A stretch of DNA of 64,000 nucleotides from Bosea sp. AS-1 (GCF_002220095.1 NZ_CP022372.1:3630501-3694500), one strand, 5' to 3'. Positions 9,114-20,863 are shown, counted from the stretch's first letter. Notes: generated from the letters alone by a model not told the origin. A program made the numbers and translations.

Positions 9114-10484
9114 ATGACCACCGTCGTCACGACGGCGGCTGCCGCGCCTGAACGCGCCGGCAAGCGCGCCGCATCCTTCTATCGCGCCGTCTGGCGCTGG
9201 CACTTCTACGCAGGCCTCATCACCCTGCCCTTCCTCGTCCTGCTCGCGGTGACGGGTGGGCTCTACCTCTTCCGGGGCCAGCTCGACGGCTTGATCCACC
9301 GCGACGTCAAGCGCGTCGAGGCGCGGGCCACGCCGCAGCGGCCGCCGAGCGAGATCGTGGCGCGAGCGCTTGAAACCCTGCCCGGCAAGGTCGTCAAATA
9401 CATGCCTCCCGAAACCGCGACGGCCTCCTCAGAGGTCACTGCCTACGATGCCAACGGGGCCAAGACCGTCGTCTATGTCGACCCCTACGATGCGCGCGTA
9501 CTCGGCCAGATCTCGGACCGTGGCACGGCGATGTGGATCGTCCGGCAGTTGCACAGCCTCGGCTATTTCGGACCGGTCGCGAGAGGCATCATCGAGATCG
9601 TCGGTGGCTGGGCCATCCTGCTCGTGCTGAGCGGGCTCTATCTGTGGTGGCCGCGCCGGCAGAGCGGAGGGGTCGTCACCGTACGGGGGCAGCCCCGTCA
9701 ACGCGTGTTCTGGCGCGACCTCCACGCCGTCACCGGGCTCCTCGCCGGCGGCTTCATCCTATTCCTCGCCATCACCGGCATGCCCTGGTCCGTGCTCTGG
9801 GGCGCCAAGGTCAATCAGTGGGCCAACGGGCAGAATTTCGGCTATCCGGCCGGCGTGCGTGTCGCGGTGCCGATGTCGGACGAGCATCTCGCCCATGCCG
9901 GGCCGACAACCTGGTCGCTCGAACAGGCGCGGCTGCCGGAATCAGTGGGCCATGGCGCCAAGCCCATCGGCCTCGACGCCGCCGTCGCAGCCTTCGACCG
10001 ACTCGGGCTGACGCGCGGCTATGTGGTGAACCTGCCGAGCGGGGCCAGCGGCGTCTATACCGGCTCTGTCTATCCCAAGGACCTCTCGCTCCAGCGTGTG
10101 ATCCATCTCGACCAGTATAGCGGCAAGCCGCTGCTCGACATGAGTTACGCCGATTACGGTCCCCTCGGAAAGGCGCTGGAATGGGGGATCAATGTCCATA
10201 TGGGCCAGGAGTTCGGCCTGACAAACCAGCTCCTCATGCTCGCCGTCTGCTGCGCCATCATCCTGCTCGCCATCTCGGCCATCACGATGTGGTGGAAGCG
10301 TCGCCCGCAAGGTTCCCTCGGCATCCCGCCCCTGCCGCCCGAACGGAGAAGCCTCGCCATCGTCTTCGCGATGCTGGCGATCGGGGGCGTCATCTTCCCG
10401 CTGGTCGGCGCGTCGCTGATCAGCATGGCTTTGATCGACTGGCTCGCACTTAAAGTTATGCAACCTAAACGTGTGTTGACCTAG
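9114..10484 (+). CDS. PepSY-associated membrane helix (PiuB-like) protein
   Basis: A 456-residue inner-membrane protein. The first helix starts FYRAVWRWHFYAGLITLPFL, the hallmark of PepSY_TM proteins. Further helices lie near residues 150-180, 205-225 and 375-395, with a periplasmic PepSY-type domain between them. A last pair of helices closes the C-terminus. Family members are often linked to siderophore or metal uptake and ferric reduction. Here the only neighbour is the Cys-rich small protein upstream; no TonB receptor is present in the window. Confidence 0.85.
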   Translation: MTTVVTTAAAAPERAGKRAASFYRAVWRWHFYAGLITLPFLVLLAVTGGLYLFRGQLDGLIHRDVKRVEARATPQRPPSEIVARALETLPGKVVKYMPPETATASSEVTAYDANGAKTVVYVDPYDARVLGQISDRGTAMWIVRQLHSLGYFGPVARGIIEIVGGWAILLVLSGLYLWWPRRQSGGVVTVRGQPRQRVFWRDLHAVTGLLAGGFILFLAITGMPWSVLWGAKVNQWANGQNFGYPAGVRVAVPMSDEHLAHAGPTTWSLEQARLPESVGHGAKPIGLDAAVAAFDRLGLTRGYVVNLPSGASGVYTGSVYPKDLSLQRVIHLDQYSGKPLLDMSYADYGPLGKALEWGINVHMGQEFGLTNQLLMLAVCCAIILLAISAITMWWKRRPQGSLGIPPLPPERRSLAIVFAMLAIGGVIFPLVGASLISMALIDWLALKVMQPKRVLT

Positions 10485-10526
10485 AAGATAATCGCTTAGG
10501 CACGAAATTTCTGAGAACTAGACTGC

Positions 10527-10552
10527 GAAACGGGTGCAATAGCGCCCGTTTC
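10527..10552 (+). terminator. Terminator-like hairpin after PepSY gene
   Basis: An 11-bp stem (10527-10537 with 10542-10552, one G-T wobble) and a 4-nt loop, 42 bp past the stop. The distal arm ends TTTC followed by TTC, so only a short U-rich tail is present. Probably ends the PepSY unit before the DUF2336 gene. Confidence 0.6.
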
Positions 10553-10591
10553 TTCAACCGGCTTAAGAGTAAATCAAGTTCGCGCATTGCA

Positions 10592-11644
10592 GTGTCCCGA
10601 CTACGTTACCGCCTGGGGGCCTCCATGCTGCGCAACCTGACCCGGATGCCGTCCGACTTGTCGTCGGATTCGCGCCGTCAGCTGCTCAACGCCGTCACGG
10701 ACCTGTTCCTGCTGGACCAGGAGCCGAGCGACGCCAGCAAGGAGCATTATGGCGAGATCGCCGTCACCTCGCTCTCCCATCTCGGCGACGAAGACCGCAA
10801 GGGCTATGCCGACCGCGTCGCCGCCATGCCGACGTTGCCGCACAACGTCGCCGTCACGCTCGGCGGCGATAGCAATGCCGAGGTGGCACGGCTGGTTCTG
10901 ACCTTGTCCCCGGTGTTGACCGACGGAGACCTCGCCGCGATCGCCGTCAGCCAGACGCAACAGCATCTGGCAGCCATCGCCGAGCGCGCCCGCCTCTCCG
11001 AGAGCGTTACCGATATCCTCGTCGAGCGCGGTGATCGGACCGTACTCACCACCGTCAGCGCCAATGAGGGCGCCGTCTTCTCGGATCACGGTTTCGACCG
11101 GTTGCTGGAGCGCGGCAACGGCGACGCGGCCATCGCCGGCAATCTCGCCCGCCGCTCGGACCTGGCGCCGAAGCGAGCGGAGCGCGTGCTGCGCATCGTC
11201 GAGCAGCTGGCGGATGGCGCCGCCAGCGCCAGCTCAGATTCCTCGCAATCGCTCGCCCGCCAGGCGCGCCAGCAGCGGCTCGAGGTGAAACTCCTGTTGT
11301 CCGATCTCGCCGCCAAGGTGCGCGAGGTCGACGACGTGCTCACCATGCTGGCCGACGAGGACCGGGCGTACCACCTTGCGCAGGTGTTGTCGCAGGTCGC
11401 CGATATCACGCCTGAACAGGCACTGCGTGTGCTGATGCAGCGCGATGCCAGTGGCATCGCCGTGACCTGCCGCTCGCTCGGCGTAGGTCTGACGGCCTTC
11501 CGGGCCATCCTGCAATTGCGGGCGCGGCGGCTGTATTTTTCCCCGCGCGATGTCGACGACGATGTCGACGCCTATGCCAAGCTCGATCTCGCCACGGCCG
11601 AGCGGACGCTCCGCTTCCTGAAGCTCAAGACCAAGATTGCCTGA
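10592..11644 (+). CDS. DUF2336 domain protein
   Basis: A 350-residue cytoplasmic, almost all-helical protein. It reads as a series of HEAT-like helical pairs (for example SDSRRQLLNAVTDLFLL and LLERGNGDAAIAGNLARRSD), matching the alphaproteobacterial family DUF2336, of unknown function. The GTG at 10592 is in frame with an ATG at 10625 (MLRNLTRMPSDL), which may be the real start; neither has a strong ribosome site. It stands alone between a terminator-like hairpin and the outer-membrane protein gene. Confidence 0.75.
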   Translation: MSRLRYRLGASMLRNLTRMPSDLSSDSRRQLLNAVTDLFLLDQEPSDASKEHYGEIAVTSLSHLGDEDRKGYADRVAAMPTLPHNVAVTLGGDSNAEVARLVLTLSPVLTDGDLAAIAVSQTQQHLAAIAERARLSESVTDILVERGDRTVLTTVSANEGAVFSDHGFDRLLERGNGDAAIAGNLARRSDLAPKRAERVLRIVEQLADGAASASSDSSQSLARQARQQRLEVKLLLSDLAAKVREVDDVLTMLADEDRAYHLAQVLSQVADITPEQALRVLMQRDASGIAVTCRSLGVGLTAFRAILQLRARRLYFSPRDVDDDVDAYAKLDLATAERTLRFLKLKTKIA

Positions 11645-11751
11645 GGCGTCGCAACGGGCGTCCCCTCCGCGCCGAACCGACGCGCCACAAAACGGCGACA
11701 TTCGCCCGGCCACATGCTACCCTTCCGCGAGATGCTCGGCGTGAGGAAGCC

Positions 11752-12366
11752 TTGAACGTGAGATTTTCGGTCGTTTCCGCCACGGTGACCGCTGCAACAC
11801 TGGCGATGCTCGCAGGGACCTCGGCCGCTCGGGCTCAGGCGTCGTTGCCGCTTACCGGCTTCGCCAGCCTGCCGTCTTTCGCCTGGGACAGCCCGACCCT
11901 CACGCCGAAATGGGAGGGCTCCTATGCGCGCATCTCCTCCGGCTTCCAGGTGACGAGCGGCAAGCATATGCGCACCGTCGCGGGACCGACCTTCGGGCTC
12001 GAGATGGGAACGATGCGGCGCGAGGGCAATTTCATCTACGGCATCGTCGGTGCGGTCGACTACGCTCCCGCCATGGGCGGCTATGGCGTGCCTAGCTTCG
12101 GCAGCGTCGCCTATACGCGCGACTTCGCCGGTGCGTTCCAGATCAAGACCGGCGTGCTCGTGACGCCCGATGTGCTGCTCTACACCAAGGTCGGCATGTC
12201 CGCAGCGAACGAGACCTGGCGCTACGGTGCAACGCCGTTCTCTACCCCCTTCACGCAAAGCGACATCGCCGTGAGGCCGGAAGCCCGTGCCGGCGTGGAA
12301 TGGGCCGTGACCGACAAGCTGACGCTCGGGCTCGAAGTCGGCGTCGTCGGCCAGCGGGTCCGCTGA
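11752..12366 (+). CDS. Small outer-membrane beta-barrel protein
   Basis: About 204 residues with a cleavable signal peptide (cleavage after ARA before QASLP). Alternating amphipathic strands rich in Gly and aromatics follow (GSYARISSGFQV, FIYGIVGAVDYAP, VEWAVTDKLTLGLEVGVVG). This fits a short 8-stranded Omp25/Omp31-like barrel, although the last residues are GQRVR and not the usual terminal Phe. Start: GAGGAAG at about 11743 serves either TTG 11752 or GTG 11758. Exact family not recognised. Confidence 0.65.
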   Translation: MNVRFSVVSATVTAATLAMLAGTSAARAQASLPLTGFASLPSFAWDSPTLTPKWEGSYARISSGFQVTSGKHMRTVAGPTFGLEMGTMRREGNFIYGIVGAVDYAPAMGGYGVPSFGSVAYTRDFAGAFQIKTGVLVTPDVLLYTKVGMSAANETWRYGATPFSTPFTQSDIAVRPEARAGVEWAVTDKLTLGLEVGVVGQRVR

Positions 12367-12544
12367 CGCGCGCCGCGGCGGCTCAGCCAGCTCGACCGTT
12401 CGCCCGTCCTTCAAACTGATGATCCCGCCTGACCGGGACGGGATAGGATATTGCCTTCCGGGCATCCGGATCCAGGCACGAGCCCTGCAGGCGCTACCGC
12501 CTGAATCCTGCGCCCGCCCCTGAACATTCGGGCGAGGCAAAGCG

Positions 12545-13402
12545 ATGACGCGCAACCTCAGCAGTGGCATGACCGGCCAGGACGTCCGGGTTCTCCAGGA
12601 TCGATTGAACTACCACCTGCGGCGTGAAACGCCGCTGAAGGTCGACGGCATCTTCGGACCGAAGACCCGCGAGCGGGTCAGCAAGTTCCAGACGCTTCAC
12701 GCGCTAAAGCCGGACGGCATCGTCGGACCGAGGACGCGCGCCATCCTCTTCGAAGTCGAAACCGTCATAGCGCAGGTGCTCGTCTTCCCCGAGCTGACAC
12801 GGCCAACCTTCGGGGCCACGGAGGCTTCGGCCATCAAGCCCCCGCAGCTGATTCCGCCCCTGACGCTGCCAGGAGCGCCCAAGCAGCCGCAATTCGTCCT
12901 CCAGCCGCCGGTTATCCTCGGGCCCCAACTAAGCTTGGCGGGCGTCGCCTCGGCGTCGTTCTCCCCTGTGAGGCAACCGAGCCTGCTCAACCTGACCTTC
13001 ACGCTCGTTCCCGTTCAGGACCCGAGCGACCCCGTCGTGCGGTCGACGCAGAACATCATCCGGCTCGTCAACGACATCCCGATCAACAGCAAGTTCAAGG
13101 CGATGATCGTGTCGATGATTCCGAAGCCGATCAAGACGATCAGCGAACCGACGGCCGGCTTCGACTACGATATCGGAATCCCGAAATATTCGCCGCTCGA
13201 TCCCAACAAGATCAGCCAATCCGGCAGCGCGCGATACAATCTGCGCCTTTTCGGACGCCCCGGCGGAGCCACGCCGCTCGTCATGCTGCAGGGACGCGCC
13301 GAGGGCGAAATCGAGATCGACTACACCGGCAAGGCGCAGTCGAACTATTTCAAGGCGACGGCGACCTGCAATTTCTTCCTCGGCGTGATCGGCACCTTCT
13401 GA
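12545..13402 (+). CDS. Peptidoglycan-binding-domain protein with unknown C-terminal domain
   Basis: A 285-residue protein. Residues 8-66 form a PG_binding_1 domain (GMTGQDVRVLQDRLNYHL, then VDGIFGPKTRERVSKFQ and PDGIVGPRTRAIL). A Pro-rich linker (about 90-125) leads to a C-terminal domain of about 150 residues that I do not recognise. There is no signal peptide; the protein starts directly with the binding domain. It is convergent with parC with only 7 bp between the genes. Confidence 0.75.
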   Translation: MTRNLSSGMTGQDVRVLQDRLNYHLRRETPLKVDGIFGPKTRERVSKFQTLHALKPDGIVGPRTRAILFEVETVIAQVLVFPELTRPTFGATEASAIKPPQLIPPLTLPGAPKQPQFVLQPPVILGPQLSLAGVASASFSPVRQPSLLNLTFTLVPVQDPSDPVVRSTQNIIRLVNDIPINSKFKAMIVSMIPKPIKTISEPTAGFDYDIGIPKYSPLDPNKISQSGSARYNLRLFGRPGGATPLVMLQGRAEGEIEIDYTGKAQSNYFKATATCNFFLGVIGTF

Positions 13403-13409
13403 GAACCAA

Positions 13410-15656
13410 TCAGCCGCCGAAGGTATTGCTCTTCGGGAAGCCCTTGGGCGGCAGGCGGCCGGCTTCGGCGCGGTGACCGAGCCATTCGAGCAGATCGCTC
13501 TGCGGCACCGTCCAGGTGCGGCCGGAGGTGTCGAGCCAGGTCAGGCCGTCTTCCAGCTTGAAGGTCTTGGCGTCGGAAAGCCCGCCATCCTTGTAGCGTT
13601 GCAGGCGCACACCCTTGCCACGGCCCATCTCCGCGACTTCCGAGATCGGGAAGCAGAGCAGCTTGCGGTTCTGGCCGATGATCGCGACATGGTCGCCATC
13701 TGCCGGTACCGCCAGCATCGCGACCGTCTTGCCGTCGACATTGAGCACCTGTCGGCCCTTGCGGGTATTGGCGACGACATCGTCGGCGGGCGCGACGAAG
13801 CCCCTGCCCTCGCTCGTCACCATCAGCAGCTTCGTGCCCGGCCGGTACGCGAAGGCCGAGACGATCTCGGCCGTCTCTTCCAGTTCGATCATCAACCGGA
13901 TCGGATCGCCGAAACCGCGCCCGCCCGGCAGCTTCGAGGCATCGAGCGTGAAAATCTTGCCGTTGGAGGCCAGCACCAGCACCTTCGCCGTCGTCTCGGT
14001 GAAAAAGGCCGTCTGGAGCCCGTCATCCCCCTTGAAGGAGAAGCTGGAGCGGTCCTGCACATGGCCCTTCAGCGCACGGATCCAGCCCTTCTTCGAGATC
14101 ACCACCGTGATCGGCTCGCGCTCGACCATGGCCTGGGTCAGATCGATATCCGCGGTATCCGGCATGTCGGCGAAATCGGTGCGGCGCTTGCCGATCGCGG
14201 TCTCGGGGCCGAAGGACTTCTTCACCTGGCGGATGTCCCAGGCGATGGTCTTCCACTGCGTCGCCTCGGAGGCGAGCAGGTCTTCGATTTGCGACTTCTC
14301 CTTGGTGAGTTCGTCGAGCTCGGTCTTGAGCTGCATTTCCTCGAGCTTGCGCAGCGCGCGCAGGCGCGTGTCGAGGATGGCGTTGGCCTGGACTTCGGTG
14401 AGGTCGAAGGCCTTCATCAGCTCGATCTTCGGCTCGTCCTCCTCGCGGATGATTTTGATCACCCGGTCGAGGTCGAGATAGACGATCAGCAAGCCGCGCA
14501 GGATCTCGAGGCGCTTGTCGATCTGGCCGAGGCGGAAGCGCGAGCGCCGCTGCAACACCTCGCGGCGATGGTCGAGCCAAGCACGCAGGGCCTCGGCGAG
14601 GCCAAGCACCCGCGGCACCAGCCCGCCGGTCAGCACGTTCATGTTCATCGGAATGCGCGCTTCGAGCTCGGAGAGCCGGAAGAGCGATTCCATCATCAGG
14701 TTGGCGTCGACATTGCGAGCGCGCGGTTCGATGACGATGCGGATGTCCTCGGCCGATTCATCGCGCAGATCCGCGACAAGCGGCAGCTTCCGATCGTTGA
14801 GGAGTTCCGCGATCTTCTCGATCAGCCGCCCCTTCGAGACCATGTAGGGGATCTCGGTGACCACGGCGAGCCAGGTGCCACGACCCTGGTCCTCGACATG
14901 CCAGCGCGCGCGGGTGCGGAAGGCGCCGCGCCCGGTGCGATAGGTCTCCGCCATCGACTCGCGGCTCTCGACGATGATGCCGCCGGTCGGGAAATCCGGG
15001 CCGGGCACGAAGGTCATGAGCTGCTCGGAGGAGGTCTCCGGATGCTGGATCAGGTAGAGCGCGGCATCGCAGAGCTCGGCAGCATTGTGCGGCGGGATCG
15101 AGGTCGCCATGCCGACCGCAATGCCTTGCGAGCCGTTGGCAAGCAGGTTCGGGAAGGCGGCCGGCAGCACGACCGGTTCCTCGTCCTCGCCGTTATAGGT
15201 CTCGCGGAAATCGACCGCGTCTTCGTCGATACCGTCGAGGAGCAGGCGCGCGACCTCGGTCATGCGCGCTTCGGTGTAGCGGTAGGCGGCCGCATTATCG
15301 CCGTCGATATTGCCGAAATTGCCCTGCCCGTCGACGAGCGGATAGCGCTGGGCGAAGTCCTGCGCGAGGCGGACCAGCGCGTCATAGACCGACTGATCGC
15401 CATGCGGGTGGAACTTACCGATGACGTCGCCGACGATGCGGGCGCATTTCTTGTGAACCTGGCCGGGGTCGAGCCGGAGCAGCCGCATCGCGTGGAGGAT
15501 GCGGCGATGGACGGGCTTCAACCCGTCGCGCGCGTCCGGCAGGGCGCGGTGCATGATGGTGGAGAGCGCATAGGCGAGATAACGCTCTTCGAGCGCCGAT
15601 TTCAGATCGATGCGCTCGGCTTCGTCTTCCGGCGGCGGATCGACCGGTTTACCCAT
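13410..15656 (-). CDS. parC: DNA topoisomerase IV subunit A
   Basis: Type IIA topoisomerase breakage-reunion subunit that decatenates daughter chromosomes. At 748 residues it matches alphaproteobacterial ParC. The active-site tyrosine is in [11 protein letters not shown] (Tyr127). The N-terminal block [25 protein letters not shown] and the coiled-coil region (about 360-460) are present. The C-terminal blades are short and lack a GyrA box of the QXRGGKG kind, supporting ParC over GyrA. It lies 121 bp downstream of recO on the same strand. Confidence 0.93.
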   Translation of the reverse strand: MGKPVDPPPEDEAERIDLKSALEERYLAYALSTIMHRALPDARDGLKPVHRRILHAMRLLRLDPGQVHKKCARIVGDVIGKFHPHGDQSVYDALVRLAQDFAQRYPLVDGQGNFGNIDGDNAAAYRYTEARMTEVARLLLDGIDEDAVDFRETYNGEDEEPVVLPAAFPNLLANGSQGIAVGMATSIPPHNAAELCDAALYLIQHPETSSEQLMTFVPGPDFPTGGIIVESRESMAETYRTGRGAFRTRARWHVEDQGRGTWLAVVTEIPYMVSKGRLIEKIAELLNDRKLPLVADLRDESAEDIRIVIEPRARNVDANLMMESLFRLSELEARIPMNMNVLTGGLVPRVLGLAEALRAWLDHRREVLQRRSRFRLGQIDKRLEILRGLLIVYLDLDRVIKIIREEDEPKIELMKAFDLTEVQANAILDTRLRALRKLEEMQLKTELDELTKEKSQIEDLLASEATQWKTIAWDIRQVKKSFGPETAIGKRRTDFADMPDTADIDLTQAMVEREPITVVISKKGWIRALKGHVQDRSSFSFKGDDGLQTAFFTETTAKVLVLASNGKIFTLDASKLPGGRGFGDPIRLMIELEETAEIVSAFAYRPGTKLLMVTSEGRGFVAPADDVVANTRKGRQVLNVDGKTVAMLAVPADGDHVAIIGQNRKLLCFPISEVAEMGRGKGVRLQRYKDGGLSDAKTFKLEDGLTWLDTSGRTWTVPQSDLLEWLGHRAEAGRLPPKGFPKSNTFGG

Positions 15657-15777
15657 TCCTACTCAGCCTTCTTCCCGTCCAAATTCGCGCCGTCTCTATG
15701 ACACAGAGCGAATCGACCTGCCAGAACAATGCAGGTACGAAGCCGCGCGCGCAAACGCGCAGGCTCGGTTTTTGCGC

Positions 15778-16521
15778 TCAATCGGTGGATGATTCAGCGT
15801 TGCGTCCGGTGAGCTCGATCAGACGCGCCCGCTCCGGCGGTTCGCGCAGCCCGCGCGGCTCGTAGAGATGCCGTCGCAGGAAGAAACCGGTCAGCGCGAA
15901 GCCTGCCATGAGATCGGCCGGCGAAGGCCGGCGTGCGCCCTGCCCCTCGATGAGAAAGGCCGGCAGGGCGAGCAGGAGATCGAGATAGGGTGCCGCCGCC
16001 GGGCGACTGACGGCCTTGCCGGATTTCGGCGAGACATGGCTGAGATCGTCGGTCGAACCTGTCGCAGCGCAGCGCGTCAGATCGAGCCCGAAGCCAAGCT
16101 CGGACAGCATGGCGAGCTCGAAGCGCACCACCAGCGCGGGCGCGAGCGCAGGGTCGTCGAAATGCTCGATCAAGACGGACAGGCCTTCATGCAGCGCCGG
16201 ATGCGGATCGCGCTCCGGCAGAAGGCGCAGCAGGCCGGCGATGGTTGCTAGCCCGTAGAGTGCGACGGGCGCTGCCATCAACCGCGCGGCATGGGAGGCG
16301 AGCAGTTCGACCCTGTACTCGCCGAGATGCTCGTCGAGCCGCGCGCGCCAGGTCAATGCGACCCGGTTACCAGGCTGGAGCAGCGGTTGTGTCTTCTGCG
16401 AGCGCCCGCCACGGACAAGACCGAGATGGCGGCCATGAAGGCGCGTCATCACCTCGAGGATCACGGCACTCTCGCCATGCCCCTTCAACCCGATGATCGT
16501 GCCTTCGTCGGCCCATTCCAT
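15778..16521 (-). CDS. recO: DNA repair protein RecO
   Basis: Mediator of RecA loading in the RecFOR pathway. 247 residues; the N-terminal OB-fold starts MEWADEGTIIGLKGHGESA, typical of alphaproteobacterial RecO. The helical C-terminal part includes LRLLPERDPHPALHEGLS and RFELAMLSELGFGLDLTRCA. In many relatives recO is the last gene of lepB-rnc-era-recO. Here it is about 10 kb from era, on the other strand, and precedes parC. Confidence 0.93.
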   Translation of the reverse strand: MEWADEGTIIGLKGHGESAVILEVMTRLHGRHLGLVRGGRSQKTQPLLQPGNRVALTWRARLDEHLGEYRVELLASHAARLMAAPVALYGLATIAGLLRLLPERDPHPALHEGLSVLIEHFDDPALAPALVVRFELAMLSELGFGLDLTRCAATGSTDDLSHVSPKSGKAVSRPAAAPYLDLLLALPAFLIEGQGARRPSPADLMAGFALTGFFLRRHLYEPRGLREPPERARLIELTGRNAESSTD

Positions 16522-16607
16522 GCGGGCGAGTTAGGGCCTGTGGTGCCAGGTGGTCAATTTCCCAGCGCTGTTCTCCGGACAGGGCGCGTCAGCGGTGCCT
16601 TCCAGCC

Positions 16608-16988
16608 TCACGCATATTGCGCGATACCAGCGCCGAAGGACCAGTTCTCGCGCGCCGTCTCGACAAGGTTGATGAAGATGTCGTCGGAGCGCAGGCCGGG
16701 GTCGCGGCGCAGGTTCTCATGGATCTTCGCAAACAGCTCCTTCTTCTGGGTCACGCCGCGCGAGGCGCTGACGGTGAGCTGGATGACCACCATGGCATCC
16801 GAGCGGTCGAAGCCGAAGTAATTGGCGTTGTAGATGAAATCGCCGGCGTCGTGCTGGTGGACCAACGCGAAGAGATCGCCTTCGGGCACCTCGAAGGTTT
16901 CCCGCAGCGCCTTGTAGACGCCTTCGACGATGGCGGCGGGCTCGGAGGCCGGGCGGCCGCGGCGCATGGAAATCCGGATCAGGGGCAT
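16608..16988 (-). CDS. Tautomerase family protein
   Basis: A 126-residue protein of the 4-oxalocrotonate tautomerase superfamily, in the longer form. The start at 16988 gives MPLIRISMRRG, so Pro becomes residue 1 after Met removal, as the catalytic mechanism needs. The frame is open further upstream, but a longer start would bury this proline. Other family-like stretches are VVIQLTVSASRGVTQKKELF and LRSDDIFINLVETARENW. It diverges from a LysR regulator across a palindromic intergenic region, which suggests direct control. Substrate unknown. Confidence 0.85.
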   Translation of the reverse strand: MPLIRISMRRGRPASEPAAIVEGVYKALRETFEVPEGDLFALVHQHDAGDFIYNANYFGFDRSDAMVVIQLTVSASRGVTQKKELFAKIHENLRRDPGLRSDDIFINLVETARENWSFGAGIAQYA

Positions 16989-17069
16989 GGTCGTCTCCAT
17001 CTGCGGCGATCCGTGCCTGCGGGCTCGCCGATGAGAGGACTCTAGCTTCAGGCATAAAAACATGAAATC

Positions 17070-17094
17070 GTATCAGTACTGATATCAGTGATAC
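17070..17094. promoter_or_regulatory. Overlapping palindromes, probable LysR operator
   Basis: Two perfect 12-bp palindromes overlap: ATCAGTACTGAT at 17072-17083 and ACTGATATCAGT at 17078-17089. They are framed by GTATCA and TGATAC (17070-17075, 17089-17094). The site ends 13 bp before the LysR start and is 81 bp upstream of the tautomerase start. This is where an autoregulating, divergently acting LysR protein would bind. Confidence 0.65.
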
Positions 17095-17107
17095 GGATTT
17101 TCGATTT

Positions 17108-17953
17108 ATGATATCACTCGCCCTCGACGTGGAAGCCGTAGCCTCCTTCCTCCAGGCGGCCGAACTCACCAGCTTCACGCGTGCGGCCGAAGCGCTCGGC
17201 TCGACGCAATCGCTCGTCAGCACGCGGATCAAGCGGCTCGAAACCACGCTCGGCAAGCCGCTGCTGCAGCGCCACCCACGTCTCGTGCGCCTGACACCGG
17301 ATGGCGAGCGCTTCCTGCCGGCGGCGCGCGAGTTCCTGGCAGCACACGGTCGGGCGCTCGCCGCGTTCACGGAGGAGCCGGAACATATCGCGATCGGCAT
17401 CAGCGAGCAGGCAGCGGGCCCGGATATTCCACATCTGCTGGCCAGGCTGGCGGCGCATGATCCCAGCCTCGTCGTCAATCTCAGGATCGAGCCGTCGAGT
17501 TTGTTGGAATCCGCCTTCGAAGCCGGTGAGCTCGACGCCGTGCTGATCCGCCGGATCGGGGCTGGCAAGACCGGCGAAGTGCTCCGCGAAGACGTCTTCG
17601 GCTGGTTTGCCTCTCCTGCCTTGCTACCCCAGCCGGAAGCGCCGCTGCCGATGATCAGCCTCCTCGCCGAATGTGGCTTGCGCCGTCATGCCATCGAGAC
17701 ATTGACCCGCAACGGCCGACCCTGGCGCGAAGCCTTCATCGGCGGCGGCATGGCCGCGGTCGCGGCGGCGGTCTCAGGCGGGCTCGGAGTCAGCCCGCTC
17801 GCAACGCGCATCGCGCCGCGCGATGCGGTCGATATCGGCGTGGCCTGGGGCTTGCCGCTGCTCGGCCGCTCGCAGGTGGTGTTGCGCAGCCAGGCCGCGA
17901 GCGTCCGCGCGCGCGGCTTCGTGCGCGAGCTCGCAGCCGCTTTCCGAAGCTGA
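17108..17953 (+). CDS. LysR family transcriptional regulator
   Basis: 281 residues. The N-terminal winged helix-turn-helix reads VASFLQAAELTSFTRAAEAL, then STQSLVSTRIKRLETTLGKP; the effector domain starts near residue 90 and is slightly short for the family. It diverges from the tautomerase gene, and the region between holds overlapping palindromes, so control of that gene and of itself is likely. The effector is not known. It converges with rsh, with 7 bp between the genes. Confidence 0.9.
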   Translation: MISLALDVEAVASFLQAAELTSFTRAAEALGSTQSLVSTRIKRLETTLGKPLLQRHPRLVRLTPDGERFLPAAREFLAAHGRALAAFTEEPEHIAIGISEQAAGPDIPHLLARLAAHDPSLVVNLRIEPSSLLESAFEAGELDAVLIRRIGAGKTGEVLREDVFGWFASPALLPQPEAPLPMISLLAECGLRRHAIETLTRNGRPWREAFIGGGMAAVAAAVSGGLGVSPLATRIAPRDAVDIGVAWGLPLLGRSQVVLRSQAASVRARGFVRELAAAFRS

Positions 17954-17960
17954 GAGCGCC

Positions 17961-20177
<2,217 letters not shown>

Positions 20178-20216
20178 GCGGGCCTCAACCTCATCCTATA
20201 ATCATTGCAACGCATT

Positions 20217-20245
20217 ATTATTTGCACAGGTCTCGACGGCAGCAA
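20217..20245 (-). promoter_or_regulatory. Candidate sigma-70 promoter for rsh
   Basis: On the minus strand TTGCTG (complement of 20240-20245) and AATAAT (complement of 20217-20222) are separated by exactly 17 bp, about 40 bp upstream of the rsh start. The local sequence is AT-rich against a GC-rich background. Seen by eye only. Confidence 0.4.
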
Positions 20246-20267
20246 GGCGTTTTCCGGAAGGCAGGCA

Positions 20268-20294
20268 TGAAAAAGCCCGGCACTGCCGGGCTTT
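20268..20294 (-). terminator. Intrinsic terminator of rpoZ
   Basis: Minus-strand hairpin with a 10-bp stem (20272-20281 with 20285-20294) and a 3-nt loop. The transcript then continues as a run of U (complement of the A tract near 20270). It lies about 60 bp after the rpoZ stop and before the rsh promoter candidate, so rsh is probably transcribed separately as well. Confidence 0.85.
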
Positions 20295-20356
20295 AGCGGG
20301 AAACGGTGAACAATCGATTCACACGCGATCAAGGCATCGGATTTCTCCAGCGCCGA

Positions 20357-20752
20357 TCAATCCTCGTCGTCGGCGCTCTCGGTCGGCGGCACGAGGCCGT
20401 CGAGACCGCGCAGCAGGTCCTCTTCGCTCATGCGGTCGAACTGGACATCAGCGTCCGAGCCGCCGCCGGCAGCGCTCGCCGGGCTGGCAAGCAGCGGCAC
20501 GGTCTCGGGCTCCGGCTCGTCAACCTCGACATGCTTCTGCAGCGAGTGGATCAGCTCTTCCTTCAGATCCTCCGGCGTCAGCTTCTCGTCGGCGATCTCG
20601 CGGAGCGCGACGACGGGATTCTTGTCGTTGTCGCGCGGCACCAGGATCGACGCGCCCGAAGCGATGGTGCGGGCACGGTGGGCCGCGAGCAGGACCAGCT
20701 CGAAGCGGTTGTCGACCTTGTCGATGCAGTCTTCAACGGTAACGCGAGCCAT
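20357..20752 (-). CDS. rpoZ: RNA polymerase omega subunit
   Basis: 131 residues. The start at 20752 gives [20 protein letters not shown], the conserved omega N-terminus; an upstream in-frame extension is not family-like. The core ends at about residue 80, and an acidic, low-complexity alphaproteobacterial tail follows (for example [20 protein letters not shown]). Omega helps assemble RNA polymerase and forms part of a ppGpp site in enterics. The rpoZ-rsh neighbourhood is conserved across bacteria. Confidence 0.95.
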   Translation of the reverse strand: MARVTVEDCIDKVDNRFELVLLAAHRARTIASGASILVPRDNDKNPVVALREIADEKLTPEDLKEELIHSLQKHVEVDEPEPETVPLLASPASAAGGGSDADVQFDRMSEEDLLRGLDGLVPPTESADDED

Positions 20753-20863
20753 GGATGGCGGCTCCTTCCGATCTCGGCGATGCAGGGAAATGAATTTGGT
20801 CACGGCCTTACAGGCAAAGCCGCGGCGATGCAAGAATTTCGCTGGCTTGAGCCGCGACGGGGT

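Noticed and set aside
13473..15701. A 742-codon open frame on the plus strand opposite parC
   Set aside because: It mirrors parC codon by codon, is rich in Arg, Asp and Leu as antisense of GC-rich genes usually is, and has no family motif. parC itself is unmistakable.
16989..17063. Longer N-terminus for the tautomerase
   Set aside because: It would remove the N-terminal catalytic proline and run into the regulatory palindrome region.
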